Part shown: one piece after another, positions 1 to 13,436 of the stretch
Layout: every line of letters starts with the position of its first letter
Numbering within the stretch: position 1 is the first letter of the stretch
Source of the DNA: Bugula neritina
Taxonomy: Eukaryota; Bryozoa; Gymnolaemata; Cheilostomatida; Bugulidae
Reading direction: 5' to 3'
Assembly (NCBI GenBank): GCA_964035545.1
Contig: CAXIUT010000103.1
Span: forward strand, 310,001-374,000
Length of the DNA: 64,000 nucleotides
Translations under genes and position numbers: made by a program
Notes under the pieces: model-generated
Seen by the model: only the letters and a program-made list of their open reading frames with translations
Told to the model about the DNA's origin: nothing
The model's database searches: none

Positions 1-1341
1 TGATGCCTGCTTCAAAGACACCAGTGCTTAGTTACTGTGTTAAATGTATTGGCACGTTGCCATGAGATATTTGGTAATATTTCGCATCACAACAAACTCT
101 TCAGAAAGTTAAGAAAATCAGTCTAGAAAGTTAATGAAATAAACCTACCAGAGAGAGTAAGCCAGATGTAACAAGTAGATCCAAAACAAGTTGATTAACA
201 ATTGAAGTTGAAATCTCCATGTAGTCAACACTTTAGTCCTAATGTCAAATGCAAACGTCTGCAACCAAACTGTGTAGACTTCATGAGCTGGTTAGCTGAC
301 AGGACTCATTAAAGTTCTTGACTCTTGTGTGTATAGTGATGCCCATCTTGAACCAGAGAAGGCTGACTGAAGACTGCTACTTTGTGAAAATTGACAATGC
401 ATATTATTATTATTCATTGTTGAGATTCACGACTGCCATACACAATGATAAAATATTCATTGTTGGTACTACTGAGTAGAATAAAATATAATATAATATT
501 ATTTTCTGGACAGATAAATAATATCAAATGCATATTATAACTTACCATAAATCTACAGTGCTTCACATCTTCACCTTTTTCTGCAATGTTATTTCTTTGC
601 AGTTAGAAGTACTAGCTGAATATATGACTATGAAACATAACCCTTCAATTCCATCGCACCAGCACCAGTTGCAAGATAGGTGTGTTGGGAGTTATCTTTC
701 CCATAATTTTGTTCTTGGTGTTTATACGAAGCAGACACAGGCTAATATTAGTTTTGTTATTTGCAAGAGTTTTTCTGTCTGATTGTCCATCAGCAAAAGT
801 TTGCGCCTTGCAGTTATTATGGAAATACCAGTGATGCTCGAAGACCTTTGCATTGTACATCCGCTTTTACTATTGAATTTAGATGTTTTATTTTCCCATC
901 CCCTCTCCTGCCCCCCTGTCCCCTCTAACAACCAGCAATCCTGACTTATGTGAATTTTGTTATTGTTCTAGAGTTGGCCCATGGGTCTACAGTATACGAT
1001 TTGAAGCTTTATAGTTTACAGGCAGTGGAGATGAGTCACTGCTGAAACCCAATTTATTAGTAGACTATATTGCTCTTCAATCATCAGTTTTCATATTAAA
1101 AGAGAAAACTCATCTGCAGCGCCATTTCACAGTGTTATATTTTGCTAGAGCAATAACTAATTTTAGATGCCTTTGCAAACATATGAGAAATAAATGAGTC
1201 ATTCTATGAAAAGAGGTGTTTGCAGCACTTGTCCACTTTTGATTTACACGCAGCATGGAAACTTTTGTAGTTTTAAATAATATCTCCAAACTCATCACTT
1301 GCATGTGTTTAGATACTTGATAAATTTTTTTATGCAAAACT
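1..1341 (-). repeat. Satellite unit U1
   Basis: 1341 bp, V1 block, C-run of 6 at 911-916. The third AP-1-like heptamer is lost (GACTTATG) and the 12-bp palindrome is degraded to CATGGGTCT. U3 shares both changes, marking U1 and U3 as copies. Confidence 0.95.
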
Positions 1342-2679
1342 TGATGCCTGCTTCAAAGACACCAGTGCTTAATTACTGTGTTAACTGTATTGGCACGTTG
1401 CCATGAGATATTTGGTAATATTTCGCATCACAACAAACTCTTCAGAAAGTTAAGAAAATCAGTCTAGAAAGTTAATGAAATAAACCTACCAGAAAGAGTA
1501 AGCCAGATGTAACAAGTAGATCCAAAACAAGTTGATTAACAATTGAAGTTGAAATCTCCATGTAGTCAACACTTTAGTCCTAATGTCAAATGCAAACGTC
1601 TGCAACCAAACTGTGTAGACTTCATGAGCTGGTTAGCTGACAGGACTCATTAAAGTTCTTGACTCTTGTGTGTATAGTGATGCCCATCTTGAACTAGAGA
1701 GGGCTGACTGAAGACTGCTACTTTGTGAAAATTGACAATGCATATTATTATTATTCATTGTTGAGATTCACGACTGCCATAAACAATGATAAAATATTCA
1801 TTGTTGGTACTAGTGAGTAGAATAAAATATAATATAATATTTTCTTGACAGATAAATAATATCATATAGAGAATCTAACTTGCCATAACTCTACAGTGCT
1901 TCACCTCTTCAACTTTTCCGGCAATGTTATTTTTTTCTAGTTAGAAGTACTAGCTGAATATAGGACTATGAAACATAGCCCTTCAATTTCATTGCACCAG
2001 CACCGGTTGCAAGATAGGTGTGGTGGGAGTTATCTTTCCTAAAAGTTTGTTCTTGGCGTTTATACGAAGCAGACACAGGCTAATATTAGTTTTGTTATTT
2101 GCAAGAATTTTTCTGTCTGATTGTCCGTCAGCAAAAGTTTGCGCCTTGCAGTTATTATGGAAATACCAGTGATGCTGGAAGACCTTTGCATTGTACATCC
2201 GCTTTTACTATTGAATTTAGATGTTTTATTTTCCCATCCCCTCTCCTGCCCCCCTGTCCCCTCTAACAACCAGCAATCCTGACTCATGTGAATTGTGTTA
2301 TTGTTCTAGAGTTGGCCCATGGGCCTACAGTATACGATTTGAAGCTTTATAGTTTACAGGCAGTGGAGATGAGTCACTGCTGAAACCCATTTTATTAGTA
2401 GACTATATTGCTCTTCAATCATCAGTTTTCATATTAAAAGAGAAAGCTCATCTGCAGCGCCATTTCACAGTGTTATATTTTGCTAGAGCAATAACTAATT
2501 TTAGGTGCCTTTGCAAACATGTGAGAAATAACTGAGTCATTCCATGAAAAGAGGTGTTTGCAGCACTTGTCCACTTTTGATTTACACGCGGCATGGAAAC
2601 TTTTGTAGTTTTAAATAGTATCTCCAAACTCATCACTTGCATGCGTTTAGATACTTGATGAAAATTTTTATGCATAACT
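1342..2679 (-). repeat. Satellite unit U2 (V2 type)
   Basis: 1338 bp; the shorter length reflects the V2 version of the variable block. C-run of 6 at 2249-2254. Nearly identical to U4, 2679 bp downstream. Confidence 0.95.
1811..1985 (-). repeat. V2 version of the variable block, U2
   Basis: Compared with V1 units, this stretch has many clustered substitutions and a net 3-bp deletion. Examples: TACTAGTGAG for TACTACTGAG, TTTTCTTGACAG for TTTTCTGGACAG, CATATAGAGAATCTAAC for AAATGCATATTATAAC. Flanking sequence is ordinary. Confidence 0.9.
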
Positions 2680-4020
2680 TGATGCCTGCTTCAAAGACAC
2701 CAGCGCTTAGTTACTGTGTTAAATGTATTGGCACGTTGCCATGAGATATTTGGTAATATTTCGCATCAGAACAAACTCTTCAGATAGTTAAGAAAATCAG
2801 TCTAGAAAGTTAATGAAATAAACCTACCAGAGAGAGTAAGCCAGATGTAACAAGTAGATCCAAAACAAGTTGATTAACAATTGAAGTTGAAATCTCCATG
2901 TAGTCAACACTTTAGTCCTAATGTCAAATGCAAACGTCTGCAACCAAACTGTGTAGACTTCATGAGCTGGTTAGCTGACAGGACTCATTAAAGTTCTTGA
3001 CTCTTGTGTGTATAGTGATGCCCATCTTGAACTAGAGAGGGCTGACTGAAGACTGCTACTTTGTGAAAATTGACAATGCATATTATTATTATTCATTGTT
3101 GAGATTCACGACTGCCATAAACAATGATAAAATATTCATTGTTGGTACTACTGAGTAGAATAAAATATAATATAATATTATTTTCTGGACAGATAAATAA
3201 TATCAAATGCATATTATAACTTACCATAAATCTACAGTGCTTCACATCTTCACCTTTTTCTGCAATGTTATTTCTTTGCAGTTAGAAGTACTAGCTGAAT
3301 ATATGACTATGAAACAAAACCCTTCAATTTCATTGCACCAGCACCAGTTGCAAGATAGGTGTGTTGGGAGTTATCTTTCCCAAAATTTTGTTCTTGGTGT
3401 TTATACGAAGCAGACACAGGCTAATATTAGTTTTGTAATTTGCAAGAGTTTTTCTGTCTGATTGTCCATCAGCAAAAGTTTGCGCCTTGCAGTTATTATG
3501 GAAATACCAGTGATGCTGGAAGACCTTTGCATTGTACATCCGCTTTTACTATTGAATTTAGATGTTTTATTTTCCCATCCCCTCTCCTGCCCCCCTGTCC
3601 CCTCTAACAACCAGCAATCCTGACTTATGTGAATTTTGTTATTGTTCTAGAGTTGGCCCATGGGTCTACAGTATACGATTTGAAGCTTTATAGTTTACAG
3701 GCAGTGGAGATGAGTCACTGCTGAAACCCAATTTATTAGTAGACTATATTGCTCTTCAATCATCAGTTTTCATATTAAAAGAGAAAACTCATCTGCAGCG
3801 CCATTTCACAGTGTTATATTTTGCTAGAGCAATAACTAATTTTAGATGCCTTTGCAAACATATGAGAAATAAATGAGTCATTCTATGAAAAGAGGTGTTT
3901 GCAGCACTTGTCCACTTTTGATTTACACGCAGCATGGAAACTTTTGTAGTTTTAAATAATATCTCCAAACTCATCACTTGCATGTGTTTAGATACTTGAT
4001 AAATTTTTTTATGCAAAACT
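2680..4020 (-). repeat. Satellite unit U3
   Basis: 1341 bp, V1 block, C-run of 6. It carries the same degraded palindrome and lost third heptamer as U1. It differs from U1 at a few bases, for example in the stretch around 3316-3336. Confidence 0.95.
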
Positions 4021-5358
4021 TGATGCCTGCTTCAAAGACACCAGTGCCTAATTACTGTGTTAACTGTATTGGCACGTTGCCATGAGATATTTGGTAATAT
4101 TTCGCATCACAACAAACTCTTCAGAAAGTTAAGAAAATCAGTCTAGAAAGTTAATGAAATAAACCTACCAGAAAGAGTAAGCCAGATGTAACAAGTAGAT
4201 CCAAAACAAGTTGATTAACAATTGAAGTTGAAATCTCCATGTAGTCAACACTTTAGTCCTAATGTCAAATGCAAACGTCTGCAACCAAACTGTGTAGACT
4301 TCATGAGCTGGTTAGCTGACAGGACTCATTAAAGTTCTTGACTCTTGTGTGTATAGTGATGCCCATCTTGAACTAGAGAGGGCTGACTGAAGACTGCTAC
4401 TTTGTGAAAATTGACAATGCATATTATTATTATTCATTGTTGAGATTCACGACTGCCATAAACAATGATAAAATATTCATTGTTGGTACTAGTGAGTAGA
4501 ATAAAATATAATATAATATTTTCTTGACAGATAAATAATATCATATAGAGAATCTAACTTGCCATAACTCTACAGTGCTTCACCTCTTCAACTTTTCCGG
4601 CAATGTTATTTTTTTCTAGTTAGAAGTACTAGCTGAATATAGGACTATGAAACATAGCCCTTCAATTTCATTGCACCAGCACCGGTTGCAAGATAGGTGT
4701 GGTGGGAGTTATCTTTCCTAAAAGTTTGTTCTTGGCGTTTATACGAAGCAGACACAGGCTAATATTAGTTTTGTTATTTGCAAGAATTTTTCTGTCTGAT
4801 TGTCCGTCAGCAAAAGTTTGCGCCTTGCAGTTATTATGGAAATACCAGTGATGCTGGAAGACCTTTGCATTGTACATCCGCTTTTACTATTGAATTTAGA
4901 TGTTTTATTTTCCCATCCCCTCTCCTGCCCCCCTGTCCCCTCTAACAACCAGCAATCCTGACTCATGTGAATTGTGTTATTGTTCTAGAGTTGGCCCATG
5001 GGCCTACAGTATACGATTTGAAGCTTTATAGTTTACAGGCAGTGGAGATGAGTCACTGCTGAAACCCATTTTATTAGTAGACTATATTGCTCTTCAATCA
5101 TCAGTTTTCATATTAAAAGAGAAAGCTCATCTGCAGCGCCATTTCACAGTGTTATATTTTGCTAGAGCAATAACTAATTTTAGGTGCCTTTGCAAACATG
5201 TGAGAAATAACTGAGTCATTCCATGAAAAGAGGTGTTTGCAGCACTTGTCCACTTTTGATTTACACGCGGCATGGAAACTTTTGTAGTTTTAAATAGTAT
5301 CTCCAAACTCATCACTTGCATGCGTTTAGATACTTGATGAAAATTTTTATGCATAACT
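4021..5358 (-). repeat. Satellite unit U4 (V2 type)
   Basis: 1338 bp, V2 block, C-run of 6. Near-identical copy of U2, completing the second copy of a two-unit duplication. Confidence 0.95.
4490..4664 (-). repeat. V2 version of the variable block, U4
   Basis: Same diverged sequence as U2, 2679 bp downstream. Confidence 0.9.
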
Positions 5359-6707
5359 TGATGCCTGCTTCAAAGACACCAGCGCTTAGTTACTGTGTTA
5401 AATGTATTGGCACGTTGCCATGAGATATTTGGTAATATTTCGCATCAGAACAAACTCTTCAGATAGTTAAGAAAATCAGTCTAGAAAGTTAATGAAATAA
5501 ACCTACCAGAGAGAGTAAGCCAGATGTAACAAGTAGATCCAAAACAAGTTGATTAACAATTGAAGTTGAAATCTCCATGTAGTCAACACTTTAGTCCTAA
5601 TGTCAAATGCAAACGTCTGCAACCAAACTGTGTAGACTTCATGAGCTGGTTAGCTGACAGGACTCATTAAAGTTCTTGACTCTTGTGTGTATAGTGATGC
5701 CCATCTTGAACTAGAGAGGGCTGACTGAAGACTGCTACTTTGTGAAAATTGACAATGCATATTATTATTATTCATTGTTGAGATTCACGACTGCCATAAA
5801 CAATGATAAAATATTCATTGTTGGTACTACTGAGTAGAATAAAATATAATATAATATTATTTTCTGGACAGATAAATAATATCAAATGCATATTATAACT
5901 TACCATAAATCTACAGTGCTTCACATCTTCACCTTTTTCTGCAATGTTATTTCTTTGCAGTTAGAAGTACTAGCTGAATATATGACTATGAAACAAAACC
6001 CTTCAATTTCATTGCACCAGCACCAGTTGCAAGATAGGTGTGTTGGGAGTTATCTTTCCCAAAATTTTGTTCTTGGTGTTTATACGAAGCAGACACAGGC
6101 TAATATTAGTTTTGTAATTTGCAAGAGTTTTTCTGTCTGATTGTCCATCAGCAAAAGTTTGCGCCTTGCAGTTATTATGGAAATACCAGTGATGCTGGAA
6201 GACCTTTGCATTGTACATCCGCTTTTACTATTGAATTTAGATGTTTTATTTTCCCATCCCCTCTCCTGCCCCCCCCCCCCCCGGTCCCCTCTAACAACCA
6301 GCAATCCTGACTCATGTGAATTGTGTTATTGTTCTAGAGTTGGCCCATGGGCCTACAGTATACGATTTGAAGCTTTATAGTTTACAGGCAGTGGAGATGA
6401 GTCACTGCTGAAACCCATTTTATTAGTAGACTATATTGCTCTTCAATCATCAGTTTTCATATTAAAAGAGAAAGCTCATCTGCAGCGCCATTTCACAGTG
6501 TTATATTTTGCTAGAGCAATAACTAATTTTAGGTGCCTTTGCAAACATGTGAGAAATAACTGAGTCATTCTATGAAAAGAGGTGTTTGCAGCACTTGTCC
6601 ACTTTTGATTTACACGCGGCATGGAAACTTTTGTAGTTTTAAATAGTATCTCCAAACTCATCACTTGCATGCGTTTAGATACTTGATGAAAATTTTTATG
6701 CATAACT
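5359..6707 (-). repeat. Satellite unit U5 with expanded C-run
   Basis: 1349 bp; the extra 8 bp equal the growth of the C-run to 14 (6269-6282). The run is followed by GG instead of TG, a change linked to expansion in this arm. The first half matches U3. Confidence 0.95.
6269..6282 (-). repeat. C14 run, U5
   Basis: Expanded from the basic C6; followed by GG instead of TG. Confidence 0.95.
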
Positions 6708-8054
6708 TGATGCCTGCTTCAAAGACACCAGCGCTTAGTTACTGTGTTAAATGTATTGGCACGTTGCCATGAGATATTTGGTAATATTTCGCATCACAAC
6801 AAACTCTTCAGATAGTTAAGAAAATCAGTCTAGAAAGTTAATGAAATAAACCTACCAGAGAGAGTAAGCCAGATGTAACAAGTAGATCCAAAACAAGTTG
6901 ATTAACAATTGAAGTTGAAATCTCCATGTAGTCAACACTTTAGTCCTAATGTCAAATGCAAACGTCCGCAACCAAACTGTGTAGACTTCATGAGCTGGTT
7001 AGCTGACAGGACTCATTAAAGTTCTTGACTCTTGTGTGTATAGTGATGCCCATCTTGAACTAGAGAGGGCTGACTGAAGACTGCTACTTTGTGAAAATTG
7101 ACAATGCATATTATTATTATTCATTGTTGAGATTCACGACTGCCATAAACAATGATAAAATATTCATTGTTGGTACTACTGAGTAGAATAAAATATAATA
7201 TAATATTATTTTCTGGACAGATAAATAATATCAAATGCATATTATAACTTACCATAAATCTACAGTGCTTCACATCTTCACCTTTTTCTGCAATGTTATT
7301 TCTTTGCAGTTAGAAGTACTAGCTGAATATATGACTATGAAACAAAACCCTTCAATTTCATTGCCCCAGCACCAGTTGCAAGATAGGTGTGTTGGGAGTT
7401 ATCTTTCCCAAAATTTTGTTCTTGGTCTTTATACGAAGCAGACACAGGCTAATATTAGTTTTGTAATTTGCAAGAGTTTTTCTGTCTGATTGTCCATCAG
7501 CAAAAGTTTGCGCCTTGCAGTTATTATGGAAATACCAGTGATGCTGGAAGACCTTTGCATTGTACATCCGCTTTTACTATTGAATTTAGATGTTTTATTT
7601 TCCCATCCCCTCTCCTGCCCCCCCCCCCCGGTCCCCTCTAACAACCAGCAATCCTGACTCATGTGAATTGTGTTATTGTTCTAGAGTTGGCCCAAGGGCC
7701 TACAGTATACGATTTGAAGCTTTATAGTTTACAGGCAGTGGAGATGAGTCACTGCTGAAACCCATTTTATTAGTAGACTATATTGCTCTTCAATCATCAG
7801 TTTTCATATTAAAAGAGAAAGCTCATCTGCAGCGCCATTTCACAGTGTTATATTTTGCTAGAGCAATAACTAATTTTAGGTGCCTTTGCAAACATGTGAG
7901 AAATAACTGAGTCATTCTATGAAAAGAGGTGTTTGCAGCACTTGTCCACTTTTGATTTACACGCGGCATGGAAACTTTTGTAGTTTTAAATAGTATCTCC
8001 AAACTCATCACTTGCATGCGTTTAGATACTTGATGAAAATTTTTATGCATAACT
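6708..8054 (-). repeat. Satellite unit U6 with expanded C-run
   Basis: 1347 bp, C-run of 12 (7618-7629) followed by GG. The 12-bp palindrome is broken to GGCCCAAGGGCC. V1 block. Confidence 0.95.
7618..7629 (-). repeat. C12 run, U6
   Basis: Expanded run followed by GG. Confidence 0.95.
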
Positions 8055-9395
8055 TGATGCCTGCTTCAAAGACACCAGCGCTTAGTTACTGTGTTAAATG
8101 TATTGGCACGTTGCCATGAGATATTTGGTAATATTTCGCATCACAACAAACTCTTCAGATAGTTAAGAAAATCAGTCTAGAAAGTTAATGAAATAAACCT
8201 ACCAGAGAGAGTAAGCCAGATGTGACAAGTAGATCCAAAACAAGTTGATTAACAATTGAAGTTGAAATCTCCATGTAGTCAACACTTTAGTCCTAATGTC
8301 AAATGCAAACGTCTGCAACCAAACTGTGTAGACTTCATGAGCTGGTTAGCTGACAGGACTCATTAAAGTTCTTGACTCTTGTGTGTATAGTGATGCCCAT
8401 CTTGAACCAGAGAGGGCTGACTGAAGACTGCTACTTTGTGAAAATTGACAATGCATATTATTATTATTCATTGTTGAGATTCACGACTGCCATACACAAT
8501 GATAAAATATTCATTGTTGGTACTACTGAGTAGAATAAAATATAATATAATATTATTTTCTGGATAGATAAATAATATCAAATGCATATTATAACTTACC
8601 ATAAATCTACAGTGCTTCACATCTTCACCTTTTTCTGCAATGTTATTTCTTTGCAGTTAGAAGTACTAGCTGAATATATGACTATGAAACATAACCCTTC
8701 AATTTCATTGCACCAGCACCAGTTGCAAGATAGGTGTGTTGGGAGTTATCTTTCCCAAAATTTTGTTCTTGGTGTTTATACGAAGCAGACACAGGCTAAT
8801 ATTAGTTTTGTTATTTGCAAGAGTTTTTCTGTCTGATTGTCCATCAGCAAAAGTTTGCGCCTTGCAGTTATTTTGGAAATATCAGTGATGCTGGAAGACC
8901 TTTGCATTGTACACCCGCCTTTACTATTAAATTTAGATGTTTTATTTTCCCCTCCCCTCTCCTGCCCCCCTGTCCCTTCTAACAACCAGTAATCCTGACT
9001 CATGTGAAATGTGTTATTGTTTTAGAGTTGGACCATGGGCCTACAGTATACGATTTGAAGCTTTATAGTTTACAGGCAGTGGAGATGAGTCACTGCTGAA
9101 ACCCAATTTATTAGTAGACTATATTGCTCTTCAATCATCAGTTTTCATATTAAAAGAGAAAGCTCATCTGCAGCGCCGTTTCACAGTGTTATATTTTGCT
9201 AGAGCAATAACTAATTTTAGATGCCTTTGCAAACATATGAGAAATAACTGAGTCATTCTATGAAAAGAGGTGTTTGCAGCAATTGTCCACTTTTGATTTA
9301 CAAGCGGCATGGAAACTTTTGTAGTTTTAAATAATATCTCCAAACTCATCACTTGCATGTGTTTAGATACTTGATAAATTTTTTTATGCAAAACT
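8055..9395 (-). repeat. Satellite unit U7
   Basis: 1341 bp, C-run of 6, V1 block. Private variants include GATGTGACAAG, TTTTGGAAATATCAG and a palindrome changed to GGACCATGGGCC. U10 shares all of these, 4041 bp downstream. Confidence 0.95.
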
Positions 9396-10747
9396 TGATG
9401 CCTGCTTCAAAGACACCAGTGCTTAATTACTGTGTTAAATCTATTGGCACGTTGCCATGAGATATTTGGTAATATATTTCGCATCACAACAAACTCTACA
9501 GAAAGTTAAGAAAATCAGTATAGAAAGTTAATGAAATAAACCTACCAGAGAGAGTAAGCCAGATGTAACAAGTAGATCCAAAACAAGTTGATTAACAATT
9601 GAAGTTGAAATCTCCATGTAGTCAACACTTTAGTCCTAATGTCAAATGCAAACGTCTGCAACCAAACTGTGTAGAATTCATGAGCTGGTTAGCTGACAGG
9701 ACTCATTAAAGTTCTTAACTCTTGTGTGTATAGTGATGCCCATCTTGTACTAGAGAGGGCTGACTGAAGACTGCTATTTTGTGAAAATTGACAATGCACA
9801 TTATTATTATTCATTGTTGAGATTCACGATTGCCATAAACAATGATAAAATATTCATTGTTGGTACTACTGAGCAGAATAAAATATAATATAATATTATT
9901 TTCTGGACAGATAAGTAATATCAAATGCATATTATAACTTACCATAAATCTACAGTGCTTCACATCTTCACCTTTTTCTGCAATGTTACTCCTTTGCAGT
10001 TAGAAGTACTAGCTGAATATATGACTATGAAACAAAACCCTTCAATTTCATTGCACCAGCACCAGTTGCAAGATAGGTGTGTTGGGAGTTATCTTTCCCA
10101 AAATTTTGTTCTTGGTGTTTATACGAAGCAGACACAGGCTAATATTAGTTTTGTAATTTGCAAGAGTTTTTCTGTCTGATTGTCCATCAGCAAAAGTTTG
10201 CGCCTTGCAGTTATTATGGAAATACCAGTGATGCTGGAAGACCTTTGCATTGTACATCCGCTTTTACTATTGAATTTAGATGTTTTATTTTCCCATCCCC
10301 TCTCCTGCCCCCCCCCCCCCCCGGTCCCCTCTAACAACCAGCAATCCTGACTCATGTGAATTGTGTTATTGTTCTAGAGTTGGCCCATGGGCCTACAGTA
10401 TACGATTTGAAGCTTTATAGTTTACAGGCAGTGGAGATGAGTCACTGCTGAAACCCATTTTATTAGTAGACTATATTGCTCTTCAATCATCAGTTTTCAT
10501 ATTAAAAGAGAAAGCTCATCTGCAGCGCCATTTCACAGTGTTATATTTTGCTAGAGCAATAACTGATTTTAGGTGCCTTTGCAAACATGTGAGAAATAAC
10601 TGAGTCATTCTATGAAAAGAGGTGTTTGCAGCACTTGTCCACTTTTGATTTACACGCGGCATGGAAACTTTTGTAGTTTTAAATAGTATCTCCAAACTCA
10701 TCACTTGCATGCGTTTAGATACTTGATGAAAATTTTTATGCATAACT
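9396..10747 (-). repeat. Satellite unit U8 with expanded C-run
   Basis: 1352 bp: a 2-bp insertion (AATATATTTCGC) plus a C-run of 15 (10308-10322) followed by GG. The first half recurs in U11, and the middle and second half resemble U9. Confidence 0.95.
10308..10322 (-). repeat. C15 run, U8
   Basis: Expanded run followed by GG. Confidence 0.95.
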
Positions 10748-12095
10748 TGATGCCTGCTTCAAAGACACCAGCGCTTAGTTACTGTGTTAAATGTATTGGC
10801 ACGTTGCCATGAGATATTTGGTAATATTTCGCATCACAACAAACTCTTCAGATAGTTAAGAAAATCAGTCTAGAAAGTTAATGAAATAAACCTACCAGAG
10901 AGAGTAAGCCAGATGTAACAAGTAGATCCAAAACAAGTTGATTAACAATTGAAGTTGAAATCTCCATGTAGTCAACACTTTAGTCCTAATGTCAAATGCA
11001 AACGTCTGCAACCAAACTGTGTAGACTTCATGAGCTGGTTAGCTGACAGGACTCATTAAAGTTCTTAACTCTTGTGTGTATAGTGATGCCCATCTTGTAC
11101 TAGAGAGGGCTGACTGAAGACTGCTATTTTGTGAAAATTGACAATGCACATTATTATTATTCATTGTTGAGATTCACGATTGCCATAAACAATGATAAAA
11201 TATTCATTGTTGGTACTACTGAGCAGAATAAAATATAATATAATATTATTTTCTGGACAGATAAGTAATATCAAATGCATATTATAACTTACCATAAATC
11301 TACAGTGCTTCACATCTTCACCTTTTTCTGCAATGTTACTCCTTTGCAGTTAGAAGTACTAGCTGAATATATGACTATGAAACAAAACCCTTCAATTTCA
11401 TTGCACCAGCACCAGTTGCAAGATAGGTGTGTTGGGAGTTATCTTTCCCAAAATTTTGTTCTTGGTGTTTATACGAAGCAGACACAGGCTAATATTAGTT
11501 TTGTAATTTGCAAGAGTTTTTCTGTCTGATTGTCCATCAGCAAAAGTTTGCGCCTTGCAGTTATTATGGAAATACCAGTGATGCTGGAAGACCTTTGCAT
11601 TGTACATCCGCTTTTACTATTGAATTTAGATGTTTTATTTTCCCATCCCCTCTCCTGCCCCCCCCCCCCCGGTCCCCTCTAACAACCAGCAATCCTGACT
11701 CATGTGAATTGTGTTATTGTTCTAGAGTTGGCCCATGGGCCTACAGTATACGATTTGAAGCTTTATAGTTTACAGGCAGTGGAGATGAGTCACTGCTGAA
11801 ACCCATTTTATTAGTAGACTATATTGCTCTTCAATCATCAGTTTTCATATTAAAAGAGAAAGCTCATCTGCAGCGCCATTTCACAGTGTTATATTTTGCT
11901 AGAGCAATAACTAATTTTAGGTGCCTTTGCAAACATGTGAGAAATAACTGAGTCATTCTATGAAAAGAGGTGTTTGCAGCACTTGTCCACTTTTGATTTA
12001 CACGCGGCATGGAAACTTTTGTAGTTTTAAATAGTATCTCCAAACTCATCACTTGCATGCGTTTAGATACTTGATGAAAATTTTTATGCATAACT
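10748..12095 (-). repeat. Satellite unit U9 with expanded C-run (mosaic)
   Basis: 1348 bp, C-run of 13 (11658-11670) followed by GG. It begins like U6 but from about 11065 carries U8 variants (GTTCTTAACT, CTTGTACTAG, AATGCACATT, GTTACTCC), so it is a join of two unit types. Confidence 0.93.
11658..11670 (-). repeat. C13 run, U9
   Basis: Expanded run followed by GG. Confidence 0.95.
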
Positions 12096-13436
12096 TGATG
12101 CCTGCTTCAAAGACACCAGCGCTTAGTTACTGTGTTAAATGTATTGGCACGTTGCCATGAGATATTTGGTAATATTTCGCATCACAACAAACTCTTCAGA
12201 TAGTTAAGAAAATCAGTCTAGAAAGTTAATGAAATAAACCTACCAGAGAGAGTAAGCCAGATGTGACAAGTAGATCCAAAACAAGTTGATTAACAATTGA
12301 AGTTGAAATCTCCATGTAGTCAACACTTTAGTCCTAATGTCAAATGCAAACGTCTGCAACCAAACTGTGTAGACTTCATGAGCTGGTTAGCTGACAGGAC
12401 TCATTAAAGTTCTTGACTCTTGTGTGTATAGTGATGCCCATCTTGAACCAGAGAGGGCTGACTGAAGACTGCTACTTTGTGAAAATTGACAATGCATATT
12501 ATTATTATTCATTGTTGAGATTCACGACTGCCATACACAATGATAAAATATTCATTGTTGGTACTACTGAGTAGAATAAAATATAATATAATATTATTTT
12601 CTGGATAGATAAATAATATCAAATGCATATTATAACTTACCATAAATCTACAGTGCTTCACATCTTCACCTTTTTCTGCAATGTTATTTCTTTGCAGTTA
12701 GAAGTACTAGCTGAATATATGACTATGAAACATAACCCTTCAATTTCATTGCACCAGCACCAGTTGCAAGATAGGTGTGTTGGGAGTTATCTTTCCCAAA
12801 ATTTTGTTCTTGGTGTTTATACGAAGCAGACACAGGCTAATATTAGTTTTGTTATTTGCAAGAGTTTTTCTGTCTGATTGTCCATCAGCAAAAGTTTGCG
12901 CCTTGCAGTTATTTTGGAAATATCAGTGATGCTGGAAGACCTTTGCATTGTACACCCGCCTTTACTATTAAATTTAGATGTTTTATTTTCCCCTCCCCTC
13001 TCCTGCCCCCCTGTCCCTTCTAACAACCAGTAATCCTGACTCATGTGAAATGTGTTATTGTTTTAGAGTTGGACCATGGGCCTACAGTATACGATTTGAA
13101 GCTTTATAGTTTACAGGCAGTGGAGATGAGTCACTGCTGAAACCCAATTTATTAGTAGACTATATTGCTCTTCAATCATCAGTTTTCATATTAAAAGAGA
13201 AAACTCATCTGCAGCGCCGTTTCACAGTGTTATATTTTGCTAGAGCAATAACTAATTTTAGATGCCTTTGCAAACATATGAGAAATAACTGAGTCATTCT
13301 ATGAAAAGAGGTGTTTGCAGCAATTGTCCACTTTTGATTTACAAGCGGCATGGAAACTTTTGTAGTTTTAAATAATATCTCCAAACTCATCACTTGCATG
13401 TGTTTAGATACTTGATAAATTTTTTTATGCAAAACT
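12096..13436 (-). repeat. Satellite unit U10
   Basis: 1341 bp, same length and private variants as U7, with very few differences (for example GAAAACTC at 13199 where U7 has GAAAGCTC). Confidence 0.95.

Larger units (their letters stand above)
1..5358 (-). repeat. Tandem duplication of a 2679-bp two-unit block
   Basis: U1+U2 (1-2679) and U3+U4 (2680-5358) have exactly the same length and alternate V1/V2 and other variants in the same order. The first half of U5 continues the pattern. Confidence 0.88.

Noticed and set aside
2060-2287. Other short frames overlapping the G-run and V block
   Set aside because: These are shadows of one another in different frames on both strands, altered by run length and V1/V2 type, without domain signatures.
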